From Akkermansia sp. (GTDB lineage: Bacteria > Verrucomicrobiota > Verrucomicrobiia > Verrucomicrobiales > Akkermansiaceae): a stretch of 41,612 bases of DNA. The stretch's first letter is position 1. Every line of letters begins with the position of its first letter. Both the position numbers and the translations under genes were made by a program. The stretch lies in assembly GCA_017398355.1 (NCBI GenBank), contig JAFQGD010000017.1:1-41612 (forward strand), read 5' to 3'. Shown here one piece after another: positions 24,334 through 32,610 of the stretch. The notes under the pieces were generated by a model. It worked only from the letters and a program-made list of their open reading frames with translations, made no database searches and was not told the origin of the DNA.

Positions 24334-26280
24334 TCAAGCCATGCGAGCGTAAGCATCTGCTTCTACGGCAGACCACAGAGAATTGATACCGGCGGAAACG
24401 GCCGCTTTTGCCGCTTCAAGCTCGGCACCCTTTTCCCCATGGGCAAAGAGATAATACTTAATTTTCGGTTCTGTGCCGCTGGGGCGTACGGCAAAGCTTC
24501 GGCCGTCTGCCAAATCAATAAAGAGCATTTTTTCAGCCGGGATGGGGTCGCCCTCAGCATCTACCAAGGAGCCGGCAGAAAAATCGCGCACGCCGACAAC
24601 AGCGCTTCCGTCCATCTCTGCAGGGGGATTCTGCATGTAACTTTGAGTGAGTGCAGCAATCTTTGCAGCACCATCGGCACCTTCCATCACAAGGCTCTTG
24701 CCCAATTCCATGTAATAGCCCAGCTCTGCATAGATATTGTTGAGGCATTCCAGCAGACCTATCCCCTTAGATGAGAGGTAGGCGTTCATTTCAGCCAAGC
24801 AGAGTGCTGCAGCATTGGCATCTTTGTCGCGCACGAAATCCTGAGCCAGATAACCGTAACTTTCCTCGCCGCCAAAAATGAAGTACTTGCTGTATTCCAA
24901 ACGCAGAGCGCGAGTCTGCGCTTCTGACATTGAGCGATATCCTTCACGCTTTTCTGCCGGGATTGCTGCTTCATACTTACCCAGTTTAGCGGCAATGTAC
25001 TTAAACCCGGTGAGGACGTTGACGGTGGAAATACCGAAGGACTCTGCAATGGCATCTTGCAAGGGGCTCGTTACAAATGTCTTAACCATTACTGCGTGGC
25101 TCAGATTCCGGGGTGTAATAATACCCAGCTCGCACGCACTCATGCAACGATACCAAGCCATGAGGCATCCCGTCTGGTTGCCGCTAAGCAACACCATCTT
25201 GCCGGAGGCGGTATCGCGCACAGCAATGCCCATGCGGTCGCTATCCGGATCCGTCGCGATGACAAGGTCGGCATTTTCGCGATTTGCTTGGGCAATGGCC
25301 ATATCCAATGCAGGGGCGTTTTCCGGGTTGGGGCTTGCCACGGTGGGGAAGCGACCATCCAAAACATCCTGCTCCGCAACGGTGCTTACATTGCAGCCAA
25401 TTTCTTTGAGGATGGGTACGATGCAACGGCCACCGGTACCATGCAAGTTGGTGTATACAACTTTTGCTGCCGCCTGAGCGAACACATCGGGGCGCAAAAT
25501 AATCCCTTTGAGCTTGTTGATGTAGATGGCATCAAATTCCGGACCCAAAATGGAGAGCTGACCTCTTTGTTCGGCAGGCAGTGGTTCATACGTATCGCTG
25601 GTGAGGGCATTCACCTCGGCTATCACGGCTTTATCATGCGGAGCAATCAACTGCGCCCCGTCATTAAAGTACGCTTTGAAACCGTTGTCATGCGATGGGT
25701 TGTGAGAAGCGGTAATAACGACACCGGTATCTGCATTCAACTCACGAATAGCAAAGGAAACTTCAGGCGTGGAGCAAGGCCCATCGAACAGCGAGCAATC
25801 ACAGCCCATATCCGTGGCGATTTTGGCGCAATACTCCGCAAAGTCGCGGGAAAAATGGCGGGTGTCATGCCCCACCACAATGCGGGGCTTGCGGCCGGAG
25901 CCTTCAGCTTCCACAAAACGGCGCACATAAATAATGAGGCCACGCATAGCGCGCCCTACATTAAAATAATTCATGCAGGCAGTTCCCACACAGGGGAACT
26001 CGGGGCGGCCATTGATACCACCCTTGCCCTGCTCTGCAGGAGCAACCACTGCACCAATCGTACGGCCACGCAAACCACCGGTACCAAAAGCCAAGGTTTT
26101 ATAGAAGCGGTTGTTGAGCTCGGCCCAAGCTTCTGCTGCAACCAACTCACTCACAGCAGCCGGCACCACAGGATCCTGCGTACCGCTCATGAGCAAACGA
26201 ATGTTGGTAAGAGAATCGGCAAGCAAGTGACCACCGGCCACGGCCTGCTCCAATGCGGCAAAAATATCGCAATCCTTCAT
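24334..26280 (-). CDS. Phosphoglucomutase/phosphomannomutase
   Basis: 648 residues, alpha-D-phosphohexomutase superfamily. It interconverts hexose 1- and 6-phosphates through a phosphoserine enzyme, feeding glycogen, nucleotide sugars and envelope glycans. Seen: FGTGGLRGR near 65-72 (substrate/domain 1), active-site loop TASHNPSHDNG with Ser192, Mg-binding DPDSDRMG (344-351), sugar-binding GGEESYG (470-476) and the phosphate-binding loop RPSGTEPKIKYY (599-610). The length, above the roughly 460 of AlgC-type enzymes, fits the PgcA/PGM2-like branch of 570-650 residues, so phosphoglucomutase is more likely than phosphomannomutase as the main activity. Its ATG lies only 9 bases after a good -10 box, implying an almost leaderless mRNA. 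Confidence 0.93.
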   Translation of the reverse strand: MKDCDIFAALEQAVAGGHLLADSLTNIRLLMSGTQDPVVPAAVSELVAAEAWAELNNRFYKTLAFGTGGLRGRTIGAVVAPAEQGKGGINGRPEFPCVGTACMNYFNVGRAMRGLIIYVRRFVEAEGSGRKPRIVVGHDTRHFSRDFAEYCAKIATDMGCDCSLFDGPCSTPEVSFAIRELNADTGVVITASHNPSHDNGFKAYFNDGAQLIAPHDKAVIAEVNALTSDTYEPLPAEQRGQLSILGPEFDAIYINKLKGIILRPDVFAQAAAKVVYTNLHGTGGRCIVPILKEIGCNVSTVAEQDVLDGRFPTVASPNPENAPALDMAIAQANRENADLVIATDPDSDRMGIAVRDTASGKMVLLSGNQTGCLMAWYRCMSACELGIITPRNLSHAVMVKTFVTSPLQDAIAESFGISTVNVLTGFKYIAAKLGKYEAAIPAEKREGYRSMSEAQTRALRLEYSKYFIFGGEESYGYLAQDFVRDKDANAAALCLAEMNAYLSSKGIGLLECLNNIYAELGYYMELGKSLVMEGADGAAKIAALTQSYMQNPPAEMDGSAVVGVRDFSAGSLVDAEGDPIPAEKMLFIDLADGRSFAVRPSGTEPKIKYYLFAHGEKGAELEAAKAAVSAGINSLWSAVEADAYARMA

Positions 26281-26289
26281 ACGGGAGTT

Positions 26290-26317
26290 ATTTTACACAA
26301 GCTTGAGAGAAATGCAA
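26290..26317 (-). promoter_or_regulatory. Promoter of the hexose-phosphate mutase gene
   Basis: Minus strand TTGCAT (plus 26312-26317), 16-base spacer, TAAAAT (plus 26290-26295) preceded by TGTG. The -10 ends 9 bases before the ATG at 26280, so the transcript would begin at or within about 3 bases of the start codon. Confidence 0.55.
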
Positions 26318-26363
26318 GACTTGCTCTTTCAAATCTAGGCAGTTTATTTCATTGTCGCACTCT

Positions 26364-26795
26364 TCACTTGCAACGCAATTTGCGAGAAATAAGCCGATCC
26401 AAGCTAAAAGCACCACCCCCGGTACAAAGCAAAGCGCCGTAACATACCAAGTACAGTAAGGGTAATTCTACTTGGGCCCATGAGGCATCCCGATCAAACA
26501 CGAATACTACCACCCAAAAATTAAACACCAACACCAATGCTGACAGTCTGGATAGAAAGCCTACCATCAGCGTAAGACTACACACACATTCTGCCAAAAC
26601 GCAAAGAAAAAGTGAAAAGGTAGAGCCAATTCCCAGAGGATTCATCCACACAGGGCCTTGGCCGTGTATAAGCAGCATCAACTTAGGTATTCCATGCGTG
26701 AGCATGAGGATAGATACCGCGATTCGAAGGAAAAGTATACCGATATGGTATTGGTACAGCCATGGAGTCAACACTAGAGAACAGGGTGCTTTCAT
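26364..26795 (-). CDS. DoxX-family membrane protein
   Basis: 143 residues from ATG 26795. Four hydrophobic segments fit the DoxX fold: IGILFLRIAVSILMLTHGIPKL (the family's R..lg..fl.hG..K pattern), FSLFLCVLAECVCSLTLMVGFLSRLSALVLVFNFWVVVFVF and LPLLYLVCYGALLCTGGGAFSLDRLI, the last being the typical glycine-rich end of DoxX. DoxX proteins are small inner-membrane proteins linked with oxidoreductase or redox stress functions; the role here is unknown. The frame runs upstream to 26978 but overlaps the preceding gene there and has no DoxX similarity, so ATG 26795, 59 bp after the TPR-protein stop, is chosen. Probably co-transcribed with that gene. Confidence 0.78.
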   Translation of the reverse strand: MKAPCSLVLTPWLYQYHIGILFLRIAVSILMLTHGIPKLMLLIHGQGPVWMNPLGIGSTFSLFLCVLAECVCSLTLMVGFLSRLSALVLVFNFWVVVFVFDRDASWAQVELPLLYLVCYGALLCTGGGAFSLDRLISRKLRCK

Positions 26796-26854
26796 CTCTA
26801 ATGCAGACACATCACCCCCGCAAGGCGCTCGCAAACGGGTGGATACCCTGTAGG

Positions 26855-29500
26855 CTAACGCCGGTTCCGGCGGCTGGGCTTCCTCTGTTTCTGTTTGAGG
26901 GTGCGGATCTCTCCACCACGTTGGCGCAAGCGCTGCGGTTCCGGGCGCTTGAGGCGGAGCTTCACACGGTGGCGCCACCCTCCGGAATAGGTGTATACCC
27001 GCACCGTTGAGAAGCGGGATTTATCCGTCTCATGACCGGCGCCGGCGGGGGATGGCGATGGTGCGCTCTTTGCATCCCATTGGATTTTTGAGACTATACC
27101 CGCAAAGATTTGTTCCGGCGTAGGCTCAGCAGGTGGTGCAGGCTCACCGGCAGGGGCAGATTCACCCGGAGCTGCTTGTGGGGGTGCCGGTTGGTCGGAG
27201 GGTGCTGCAGGTTCCTGCTCAGGAGTTGTTGTCTGCTCCGGTGCGGGCTGAGGCTCTGCAGAAGCATCGGCCGGCGGGGGCTCCGCACCGGGTTGCACAT
27301 GAACATCTGCCTGTTGTTCTGCGGCTTCCTGTTCTCGTGCAGCCAAGATTTTTTCCATCTCGGGGTCTTCTTTGCGGAGGATTTCAGCCTCGGCATCAGG
27401 CTGCACCTCTGCCACCAAGTCCACACCGGGAGCCTTGGCATTGTCCGGATGATTGCGCAGATAGTTTTCAAACTCCGGGTCAGGTTCTGCGCCATTGTTT
27501 ACTGCGCGGTCATAGGCACGAGCTGCATCCGGGATTTGCGACATCTCCGCATAGAGACGCGCCATGTTGTAGTGCGCATCGCCCAAAGTGGGTTTCAATT
27601 TGATGGCTGCGGCAAAATGTTTGAGAGCGCGGTCGAACACTCCATTCACGCCTTCAATATTGGCCAAGTAGAAGAACGCTTCAGCATTCCCCGGGTCCAG
27701 CTCAACCGTGCGCATGAACATTTTCTGAGCCTCTGTCATTTTATCCATGCGGTAGTAGCAAATACCGGTCAGATAATAGGTAATGGCTAAATCAGGCGCC
27801 AAACGGGAAGCGCGTTCCAAGAAAGAAATGGCTTCTTCACACTTGTTGCGGTAGAGTAGGATGGTACCTAAGTTGACCAACCCGGCCACATGATCCGGTT
27901 GGCAATCGTATAGTGTGCGGTACAACTGCTCCGCAGATGTATAGCGGCCCTTGGCAAAAGCCTTGCCTGCCAATGTAGCCAAGGTTTCCACTTCTAAGCT
28001 ACGGCGCACGGCATCCACCCCTTCTGTACCACTGTCGGAGCTCTCTACCTCGGCACTTTTCACAGATTCCATGATGCGTTTTTCCGCATCCGTCAAGTCC
28101 AGCGTGCTTTCTTCCTCCAATTTCTTGAGGGCTATAAGCATGGTCGGGTCTTGGTTCTTGATCTGCATGTACGTTTCCACCAGCAGCTTGCGCCCCTCTT
28201 CCTGCATCGCAAGTGTGCGCTTCTGCTTGGCTATGACTTCCCGCAACAACTTATTTTCCTCTGCCAAGGCCGGGTCTACGACAGGTTGGTCGGTTTGAGC
28301 CTCTAAATCCGCTTCCAAATTGTTTAATCTTTCAGAAAGTTCAGATATGCGGCGCCGGTAGCCCATATTTTCATCGTAAATACCGCTCATTTCATCACGC
28401 AAGCGGTTGGCCTCATTACGAGCTTCATCCAACTGTCGGGAAAGGACAGCATTTTGGTCATCCGAACCGGCCTGCATAGACTCCAACTGGGCCACTTTCT
28501 CCTGTGCGGCTTTGAGTTGCTCTGCCAAGGTGAGGTTTTGATCCAGCAGTGCCTTTGTTTTTTCCGGGCTATTGAGTTCAACAATGGCGCGGAGCTGTTC
28601 ATTTTCCGCTTTCAGAGCGTCGCGCTCCTTGGTCACGCGTTCCAACTCGGCCTGGGTCTGAGCAAGTTTACTTTCCAATTCAGATGCGCGCGACTCAGCC
28701 TCCTTACGAGCCTGTTCGGAGGCGCGATACTTAGCTTCCAGCTCCGATAACTGCTGGGAAAGAGCATCCACCACACGGTTGCCGGCTGCGCGCTCAGTCT
28801 TGATTTGGTCCTGAAGCTGGTTGTAGCGGTCTTGGTACATCTTTTGGTCCAACAAGGCCACATTAAGCTTCTTTTGGGTATCCAAAAAACGCGCATTGAG
28901 TTCTTTGTATGCCTCTGCCATACGGCGGCATTCTTCCTGAGCACGCGCCAAGGCATTGTACATATCCTTGTCACTACTCTCATAATCCGGCAGCTCTACC
29001 GGCTTAAAGTCTGACTGGTATTCCGTGGAATCCGCAATCTTGGGGCGGTTGGGCAATTCCAATCCGGACATATCCGTATCCAAGGGTTTACCCGGCTTGC
29101 GGCCCGTCGGGATGGGAGCCGCAGCAGCCTTACGGCGGTATTCAGCCATATTTTCAGCAAGGATACGGCGGCGCGTACTCACCAGATTGCTTTTCCAGTG
29201 GGGAAAATCGCGCACAATGACAGCCAATACCTTCTCCGCCTGTTGGCCCTTGCGCAATGCTGCATTATAACTCTGCTGGGAAGCCAACATCTCCGACTCT
29301 TTGCACAGGCGGTACGCTGTCAGGTAAAATTCCCCCGGGTCCTGCACAACAGGACGCCGTGCTGCAGCCTGTGCCGCAGGAGTACCGATACCCGTCTTCC
29401 CCTCCCCCACAGGAGCACTATTCTGGGCAAGCAACGGCAAGACTTGGCTCAAGGCTATACCTGCCATTATCAACGCTGTTTGGGTGGTGGAGAGATTCAT
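26855..29500 (-). CDS. Exported coiled-coil and TPR protein
   Basis: 881 residues from ATG 29500, which opens a signal peptide (MNLSTTQTALIMAGIALSQVLPLLAQ). Residues of about 180-440 are a long Glu/Lys/Gln-rich coiled coil (runs such as QARKEAESRASELESKL and QLDEARNEANRLRDEM). Residues of about 505-680 hold at least four TPR repeats (FAKGRYTSAEQLYRTLY, AGLVNLGTILLYRNKCEEAISFLERA, TYYLTGICYYRMDKMTEAQKMF, AFFYLANIEGVNGVFDRALKHF, AHYNMARLYAEMSQIPDAARAY). Then comes a Pro/Ala/Glu-rich linker of about 100 residues and a strongly basic tail (KLRLKRPEPQRLRQR, KQKQRKPSRRNRR). It is probably a periplasmic scaffold; the basic tail may bind the cell wall or lipopolysaccharide. The frame continues to a TTG at 29587 that has no signal-peptide character. 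Confidence 0.8.
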   Translation of the reverse strand: MNLSTTQTALIMAGIALSQVLPLLAQNSAPVGEGKTGIGTPAAQAAARRPVVQDPGEFYLTAYRLCKESEMLASQQSYNAALRKGQQAEKVLAVIVRDFPHWKSNLVSTRRRILAENMAEYRRKAAAAPIPTGRKPGKPLDTDMSGLELPNRPKIADSTEYQSDFKPVELPDYESSDKDMYNALARAQEECRRMAEAYKELNARFLDTQKKLNVALLDQKMYQDRYNQLQDQIKTERAAGNRVVDALSQQLSELEAKYRASEQARKEAESRASELESKLAQTQAELERVTKERDALKAENEQLRAIVELNSPEKTKALLDQNLTLAEQLKAAQEKVAQLESMQAGSDDQNAVLSRQLDEARNEANRLRDEMSGIYDENMGYRRRISELSERLNNLEADLEAQTDQPVVDPALAEENKLLREVIAKQKRTLAMQEEGRKLLVETYMQIKNQDPTMLIALKKLEEESTLDLTDAEKRIMESVKSAEVESSDSGTEGVDAVRRSLEVETLATLAGKAFAKGRYTSAEQLYRTLYDCQPDHVAGLVNLGTILLYRNKCEEAISFLERASRLAPDLAITYYLTGICYYRMDKMTEAQKMFMRTVELDPGNAEAFFYLANIEGVNGVFDRALKHFAAAIKLKPTLGDAHYNMARLYAEMSQIPDAARAYDRAVNNGAEPDPEFENYLRNHPDNAKAPGVDLVAEVQPDAEAEILRKEDPEMEKILAAREQEAAEQQADVHVQPGAEPPPADASAEPQPAPEQTTTPEQEPAAPSDQPAPPQAAPGESAPAGEPAPPAEPTPEQIFAGIVSKIQWDAKSAPSPSPAGAGHETDKSRFSTVRVYTYSGGWRHRVKLRLKRPEPQRLRQRGGEIRTLKQKQRKPSRRNRR

Positions 29501-29514
29501 GGAAAACAGCCACC

Positions 29515-29542
29515 ATGATAGTCTTTTTGTTTGCCAAAGCAA
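29515..29542 (-). promoter_or_regulatory. Possible promoter of the coiled-coil/TPR gene
   Basis: Minus strand TTGCTT (plus 29537-29542), 16-base spacer, TATCAT (plus 29515-29520). The -10 ends 14 bases before the ATG at 29500, leaving a leader of only about 8 bases. Confidence 0.45.
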
Positions 29543-29588
29543 GCTCAAAGTATGGCACCACCAACTAGATGCTCCGGAATATGACAAA

Positions 29589-29613
29589 ACCGCCCGGCTA
29601 TGAACCGGGCGGT
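29589..29613 (-). terminator. Rho-independent terminator of the aminotransferase gene
   Basis: accgcccgg (29589-29597) and ccgggcggt (29605-29613) form a perfect 9-bp GC-rich stem with a 7-base loop. On the minus strand it is followed by TTTTGT. It lies 33 bp past the stop at 29646. Confidence 0.85.
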
Positions 29614-29645
29614 GGAAAATTACACTATTGATTTATGATAGCCGA

Positions 29646-30812
29646 TTAGGCTTTTTTGCAGAATTCCTCCAGACGGTCAAGACCTTCCTTGAGGACATCT
29701 AACGATGTGCAGTAGGAAATGCGGATAGCCTTGTCATTGCCAAATGCAATGCCGGGAACAGCTGCTACTTTGTAGCGCTCCAGCAGCTTCTCGCACAGTT
29801 CCAGAGAGCCAATCCCCAGCTCTGTCGTGTCGATGAAGAAGTAGAAAGCACCCTTGGGCTCCACCACCTTAATCTTGGGCATTTGGCTCAGGCGGCCATA
29901 CACATACTGGCGGCGGAAGTCGTACTCTTCGCGCAGGTCGTCAATGAAAGACTGGTCACCCGTAAGAGCCTCGATAGCACCATACTGGCAGAACGTCGTA
30001 GCATTGGAAGCGGTGTGATCCTGAATGAGCTTGATGGCGTTGGCAATCTCGACAGGTGCTGCGGAGTAACCGAGACGCCAGCCGGTCATAGCGTAACCTT
30101 TGGAGAAACCGTTGATGGTAATGGTTAAATCGTAGAGTTCCTTGGAGAGAGAGGCCATGGAAACATGCTTTTCATCACCGTAGATGAGGTACTCATAGAT
30201 TTCGTCTGCCATGATGAGGATATCTTCCTCCACTGCCACCTCGCCGATGGCTCGCAGCTCTTCCTCACTGTACACAGCCCCGGTCGGGTTGTGAGGTGTG
30301 GTCAGGATAATCATCTTGGTGCGAGGAGTCATGGCATCAGCGAATTCCTCAGCCGTTATCTTCCAACCGTTCTCAGGCTTGGTCTCTACAAACACGGGAG
30401 TACCACCGCAAAGCTGCACCATGGAAGGGTAGCTCACCCAGTAGGGAGAAGGAATGATGACTTCATCACCCTCGCTGATAGTTGCACGCAGAGCGCTGTA
30501 CACAGCAGGCTTGGCACCGGAGGTCACACAAATCTGGTTGGGGGTGTAGTCCAAGCCATTGTCTCGCTTGAGCTTATCACTGATGGCTTGGCGCAGCTGG
30601 GGCAAGCCCACGGAAGGAGTGTACTTGGTAGCGCCATTTTCCAGAGCCTTGATGGCAGCTTGTTTGATGTTATCGGGCGTATCCTTATCGGGCTCGCCAC
30701 CGGCAAGACCGTATACCTGCTCTCCCTTGGCTTTCATCTCCTTGGCGCGGTTGGTCACGGCAAGCGTCAGGGAGGGCGAAAGGGCAGCAACGTTGGTTGA
30801 GATAAAGTCCAT
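29646..30812 (-). CDS. PLP-dependent aspartate-type aminotransferase
   Basis: 388 residues, fold type I, class I/II aminotransferase close to the AspB (Ib) aspartate aminotransferases. PLP Schiff-base Lys238 lies in NGFSKGYAMTGWRLGY; PLP-binding residues are Asn175 (PHNPTG), Asp203 and Tyr206 (MADEIY), and Arg246. The C-terminal carboxylate-binding Arg is in IRISYC (about 368). The reaction is transfer of the amino group between an amino acid such as aspartate and 2-oxoglutarate, in the cytoplasm. Exact substrate range, including prephenate/glutamate activity known in some Ib enzymes, cannot be read from sequence. A TTGCGC/TATAAT promoter lies about 67 bases upstream and a strong terminator follows, so it is a single-gene unit, divergent from gltS. 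Confidence 0.92.
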   Translation of the reverse strand: MDFISTNVAALSPSLTLAVTNRAKEMKAKGEQVYGLAGGEPDKDTPDNIKQAAIKALENGATKYTPSVGLPQLRQAISDKLKRDNGLDYTPNQICVTSGAKPAVYSALRATISEGDEVIIPSPYWVSYPSMVQLCGGTPVFVETKPENGWKITAEEFADAMTPRTKMIILTTPHNPTGAVYSEEELRAIGEVAVEEDILIMADEIYEYLIYGDEKHVSMASLSKELYDLTITINGFSKGYAMTGWRLGYSAAPVEIANAIKLIQDHTASNATTFCQYGAIEALTGDQSFIDDLREEYDFRRQYVYGRLSQMPKIKVVEPKGAFYFFIDTTELGIGSLELCEKLLERYKVAAVPGIAFGNDKAIRISYCTSLDVLKEGLDRLEEFCKKA

Positions 30813-30878
30813 TGCGAAGATGTAAATGTTTGGTGTTGATGACTGGGCGGATGCGAACGCCGGGAAGGCGTCCGGGGA

Positions 30879-30907
30879 ATTATACTCTTATGCACAGCAA
30901 TGCGCAA
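30879..30907 (-). promoter_or_regulatory. Promoter of the aminotransferase gene
   Basis: Minus strand TTGCGC (plus 30902-30907), 17-base spacer, consensus TATAAT (plus 30879-30884). The leader to the ATG at 30812 would be about 60 bases and contains a GC-rich self-complementary stretch (cgccgggaaggcg at 30858-30870). Confidence 0.7.
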
Positions 30908-31106
30908 GGAAAATATGCACTCCTGACACGCTTTGAAAGACGAATGAGAATTTGAACATCTTCCATTCGGGATATCAGCGAGCATCTCCATTTCTAGCTC
31001 AATTCGCAGCAGAGCGCGGTACAAGCAATCCTTATCGTCCCCCCCCAAAAAAAAGGCTCATCCAAAAGCAAGTTACCACCCATCCTTACCAGAGCTTTCA
31101 TTATCC
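30908..31106. other. Intergenic DNA between divergent aminotransferase and gltS promoters
   Basis: No coding frame with a plausible start is seen. It contains a C8 run followed directly by an A8 run (31039-31054). Apart from that homopolymer junction no RNA gene or operator is recognised. Confidence 0.5.
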
Positions 31107-31135
31107 TTGACTTACCAAAAGCGAAGTGCTACATT
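31107..31135 (+). promoter_or_regulatory. Sigma70-like promoter of the GltS-like gene
   Basis: TTGACT (31107-31112), 17-base spacer, TACATT (31130-31135). The leader to the ATG at 31166 is about 24 bases. Confidence 0.7.
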
Positions 31136-31165
31136 GGCGCGCATTTTTCCGTCTAAGCACATTGA

Positions 31166-32563
31166 ATGCAACACATACTCTCCGAACTGACTATCGACAT
31201 GACAGCCATTATCATTTTCTGTTTTCTCTGCATTCTGTTATTCTGTGGCAAACTGGTGCGCGTGATGGTACCTCTTTTGCAGCGTTGCTACCTCCCCAGT
31301 TCGGTTATTGGCGGATTTATCGGCCTCATTATTTTGCAAAATTTTCCGCATCTTTTCCCGGATGGATGCATCGAAACGATAAGCAAGTTACCGGGATTTA
31401 TGATTAACGTTGTCTTTGCGACTCTGTTTTTAGGCGTGGTAACGCCACCCATCAAAAAGGTAGTTCAAGTCGCATTTCCGCAGCTTTGTTTCGGACAAAT
31501 ACTTGCATGGGGGCAATACGTCATCGGTTTTGCAATGGTGGGTTTCATCTTGATTCCCCTTTTCGGTGTAAACGAAGCCTTCGGCAACCTGCTGGAGATA
31601 GGCTTTCAGGGTGGCCATGGCACGGTAAGCGGCATGGCAGAAAGCTTTGAGGCCTTCGGATGGGAGGACGGCATAGCTTTGGGCTACACCGTAGCCACAG
31701 CCGGCATGCTATTGGCCGTCATCGTTGGAATTATGCTGGTAAACTGGGCCGGGCGCCACGGCCATGTAAAAAACATCCGCACTTTTGCAGAACAAAACAA
31801 GCTACAACAGAAAGGCATTTATGCTAATGCGGAACGCCCCTGCGCCGGTTGGCAAACGGTTTACTGCGATTCCATCGATTCACTGGCGTGGCACATATCG
31901 CTCGTGGGTATTGCCATCCTCGTGGGCTTCGGTATGCAAAAGGGCATCCAAGCGCTGGAAATGGCCTATTTTCCCACCAATGAGACAAGAATCTTCAGTG
32001 GATTTCCACTTTTTCCCTTCTGCATGATTGGTGGATTGCTGCTGCAAAAAGTGGCACAGCGCATCAAGGTCAATCACATGATAGACCACGGGCAAATGCA
32101 ACGCATTTCCGGCGCTTCATTGGATTTTCTCGTGGTCTCAGCCATGGCTACCATCAAAATTTCTGTCGTGATGGCGCATTGGCAAGCCTTACTGATACTC
32201 ATCGTCTTAGGAACAATCCTTTCCCTCTGCATGGTCATCTATGTAGCACCAAAATTGTTTCGCGAATCTTGGTTTGAATGCTCGATTGCCGAATTTGGAC
32301 AATCACTCGGCGTCACCGCCACCGGGCTTCTCCTCCTGCGCGCTGTGGATCCGGAAGCAAAAACATGCGCCACACAGGCATTCGGCTACAAACAACTTCT
32401 GCACGAGCCCATCATGGGTGGGGGCTTGTGGACAGCAATGGCTCTCACCCTACTTTATAAGCTAGGCTGGTGTACCATGCTCATCATCTCTCTTGGTGCG
32501 CTTGGACTCTGGATTATTGCAGCCTTATACGTCATCCACCGCAACAAGCAAGCGGCAAAATGA
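31166..32563 (+). CDS. GltS-like sodium/glutamate symporter
   Basis: 465 residues, with about 11 hydrophobic segments in the inner membrane. Family marks include CYLPSSVIGGFIGLIIL, the central FQGGHGTVSGMAESF loop (near residue 147-160, where GltS proteins have GGHGTA) and a C-terminal IAEFGQSLGVTATGLLLLR, which is the second conserved loop of the glutamate:sodium symporter family. Function: Na+-driven uptake of glutamate. It is somewhat longer than the roughly 400 residues of E. coli GltS because of a larger central loop (about residues 200-235). It has its own promoter. ATG 31166 is used; an ATG at 31199 (MTAIII) would start nearer the first membrane helix and is an alternative. Confidence 0.88.
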   Translation: MQHILSELTIDMTAIIIFCFLCILLFCGKLVRVMVPLLQRCYLPSSVIGGFIGLIILQNFPHLFPDGCIETISKLPGFMINVVFATLFLGVVTPPIKKVVQVAFPQLCFGQILAWGQYVIGFAMVGFILIPLFGVNEAFGNLLEIGFQGGHGTVSGMAESFEAFGWEDGIALGYTVATAGMLLAVIVGIMLVNWAGRHGHVKNIRTFAEQNKLQQKGIYANAERPCAGWQTVYCDSIDSLAWHISLVGIAILVGFGMQKGIQALEMAYFPTNETRIFSGFPLFPFCMIGGLLLQKVAQRIKVNHMIDHGQMQRISGASLDFLVVSAMATIKISVVMAHWQALLILIVLGTILSLCMVIYVAPKLFRESWFECSIAEFGQSLGVTATGLLLLRAVDPEAKTCATQAFGYKQLLHEPIMGGGLWTAMALTLLYKLGWCTMLIISLGALGLWIIAALYVIHRNKQAAK

Positions 32564-32571
32564 CGTTCGGC

Positions 32572-32600
32572 TTGCACTGGATTTGAATTTATAGTAAGCT
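32572..32600 (+). promoter_or_regulatory. Possible argH promoter
   Basis: TTGCAC (32572-32577), 17-base spacer, TAAGCT (32595-32600). It begins 9 bases after the preceding stop and the -10 ends 10 bases before the ATG at 32611, so the mRNA leader would be about 4 bases. Confidence 0.5.
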
Positions 32601-32610
32601 AAACGGCGTT

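Noticed and set aside
26796..26978. 61-residue N-terminal extension of the DoxX protein
   Set aside because: It overlaps the coiled-coil/TPR gene end and has no family similarity.
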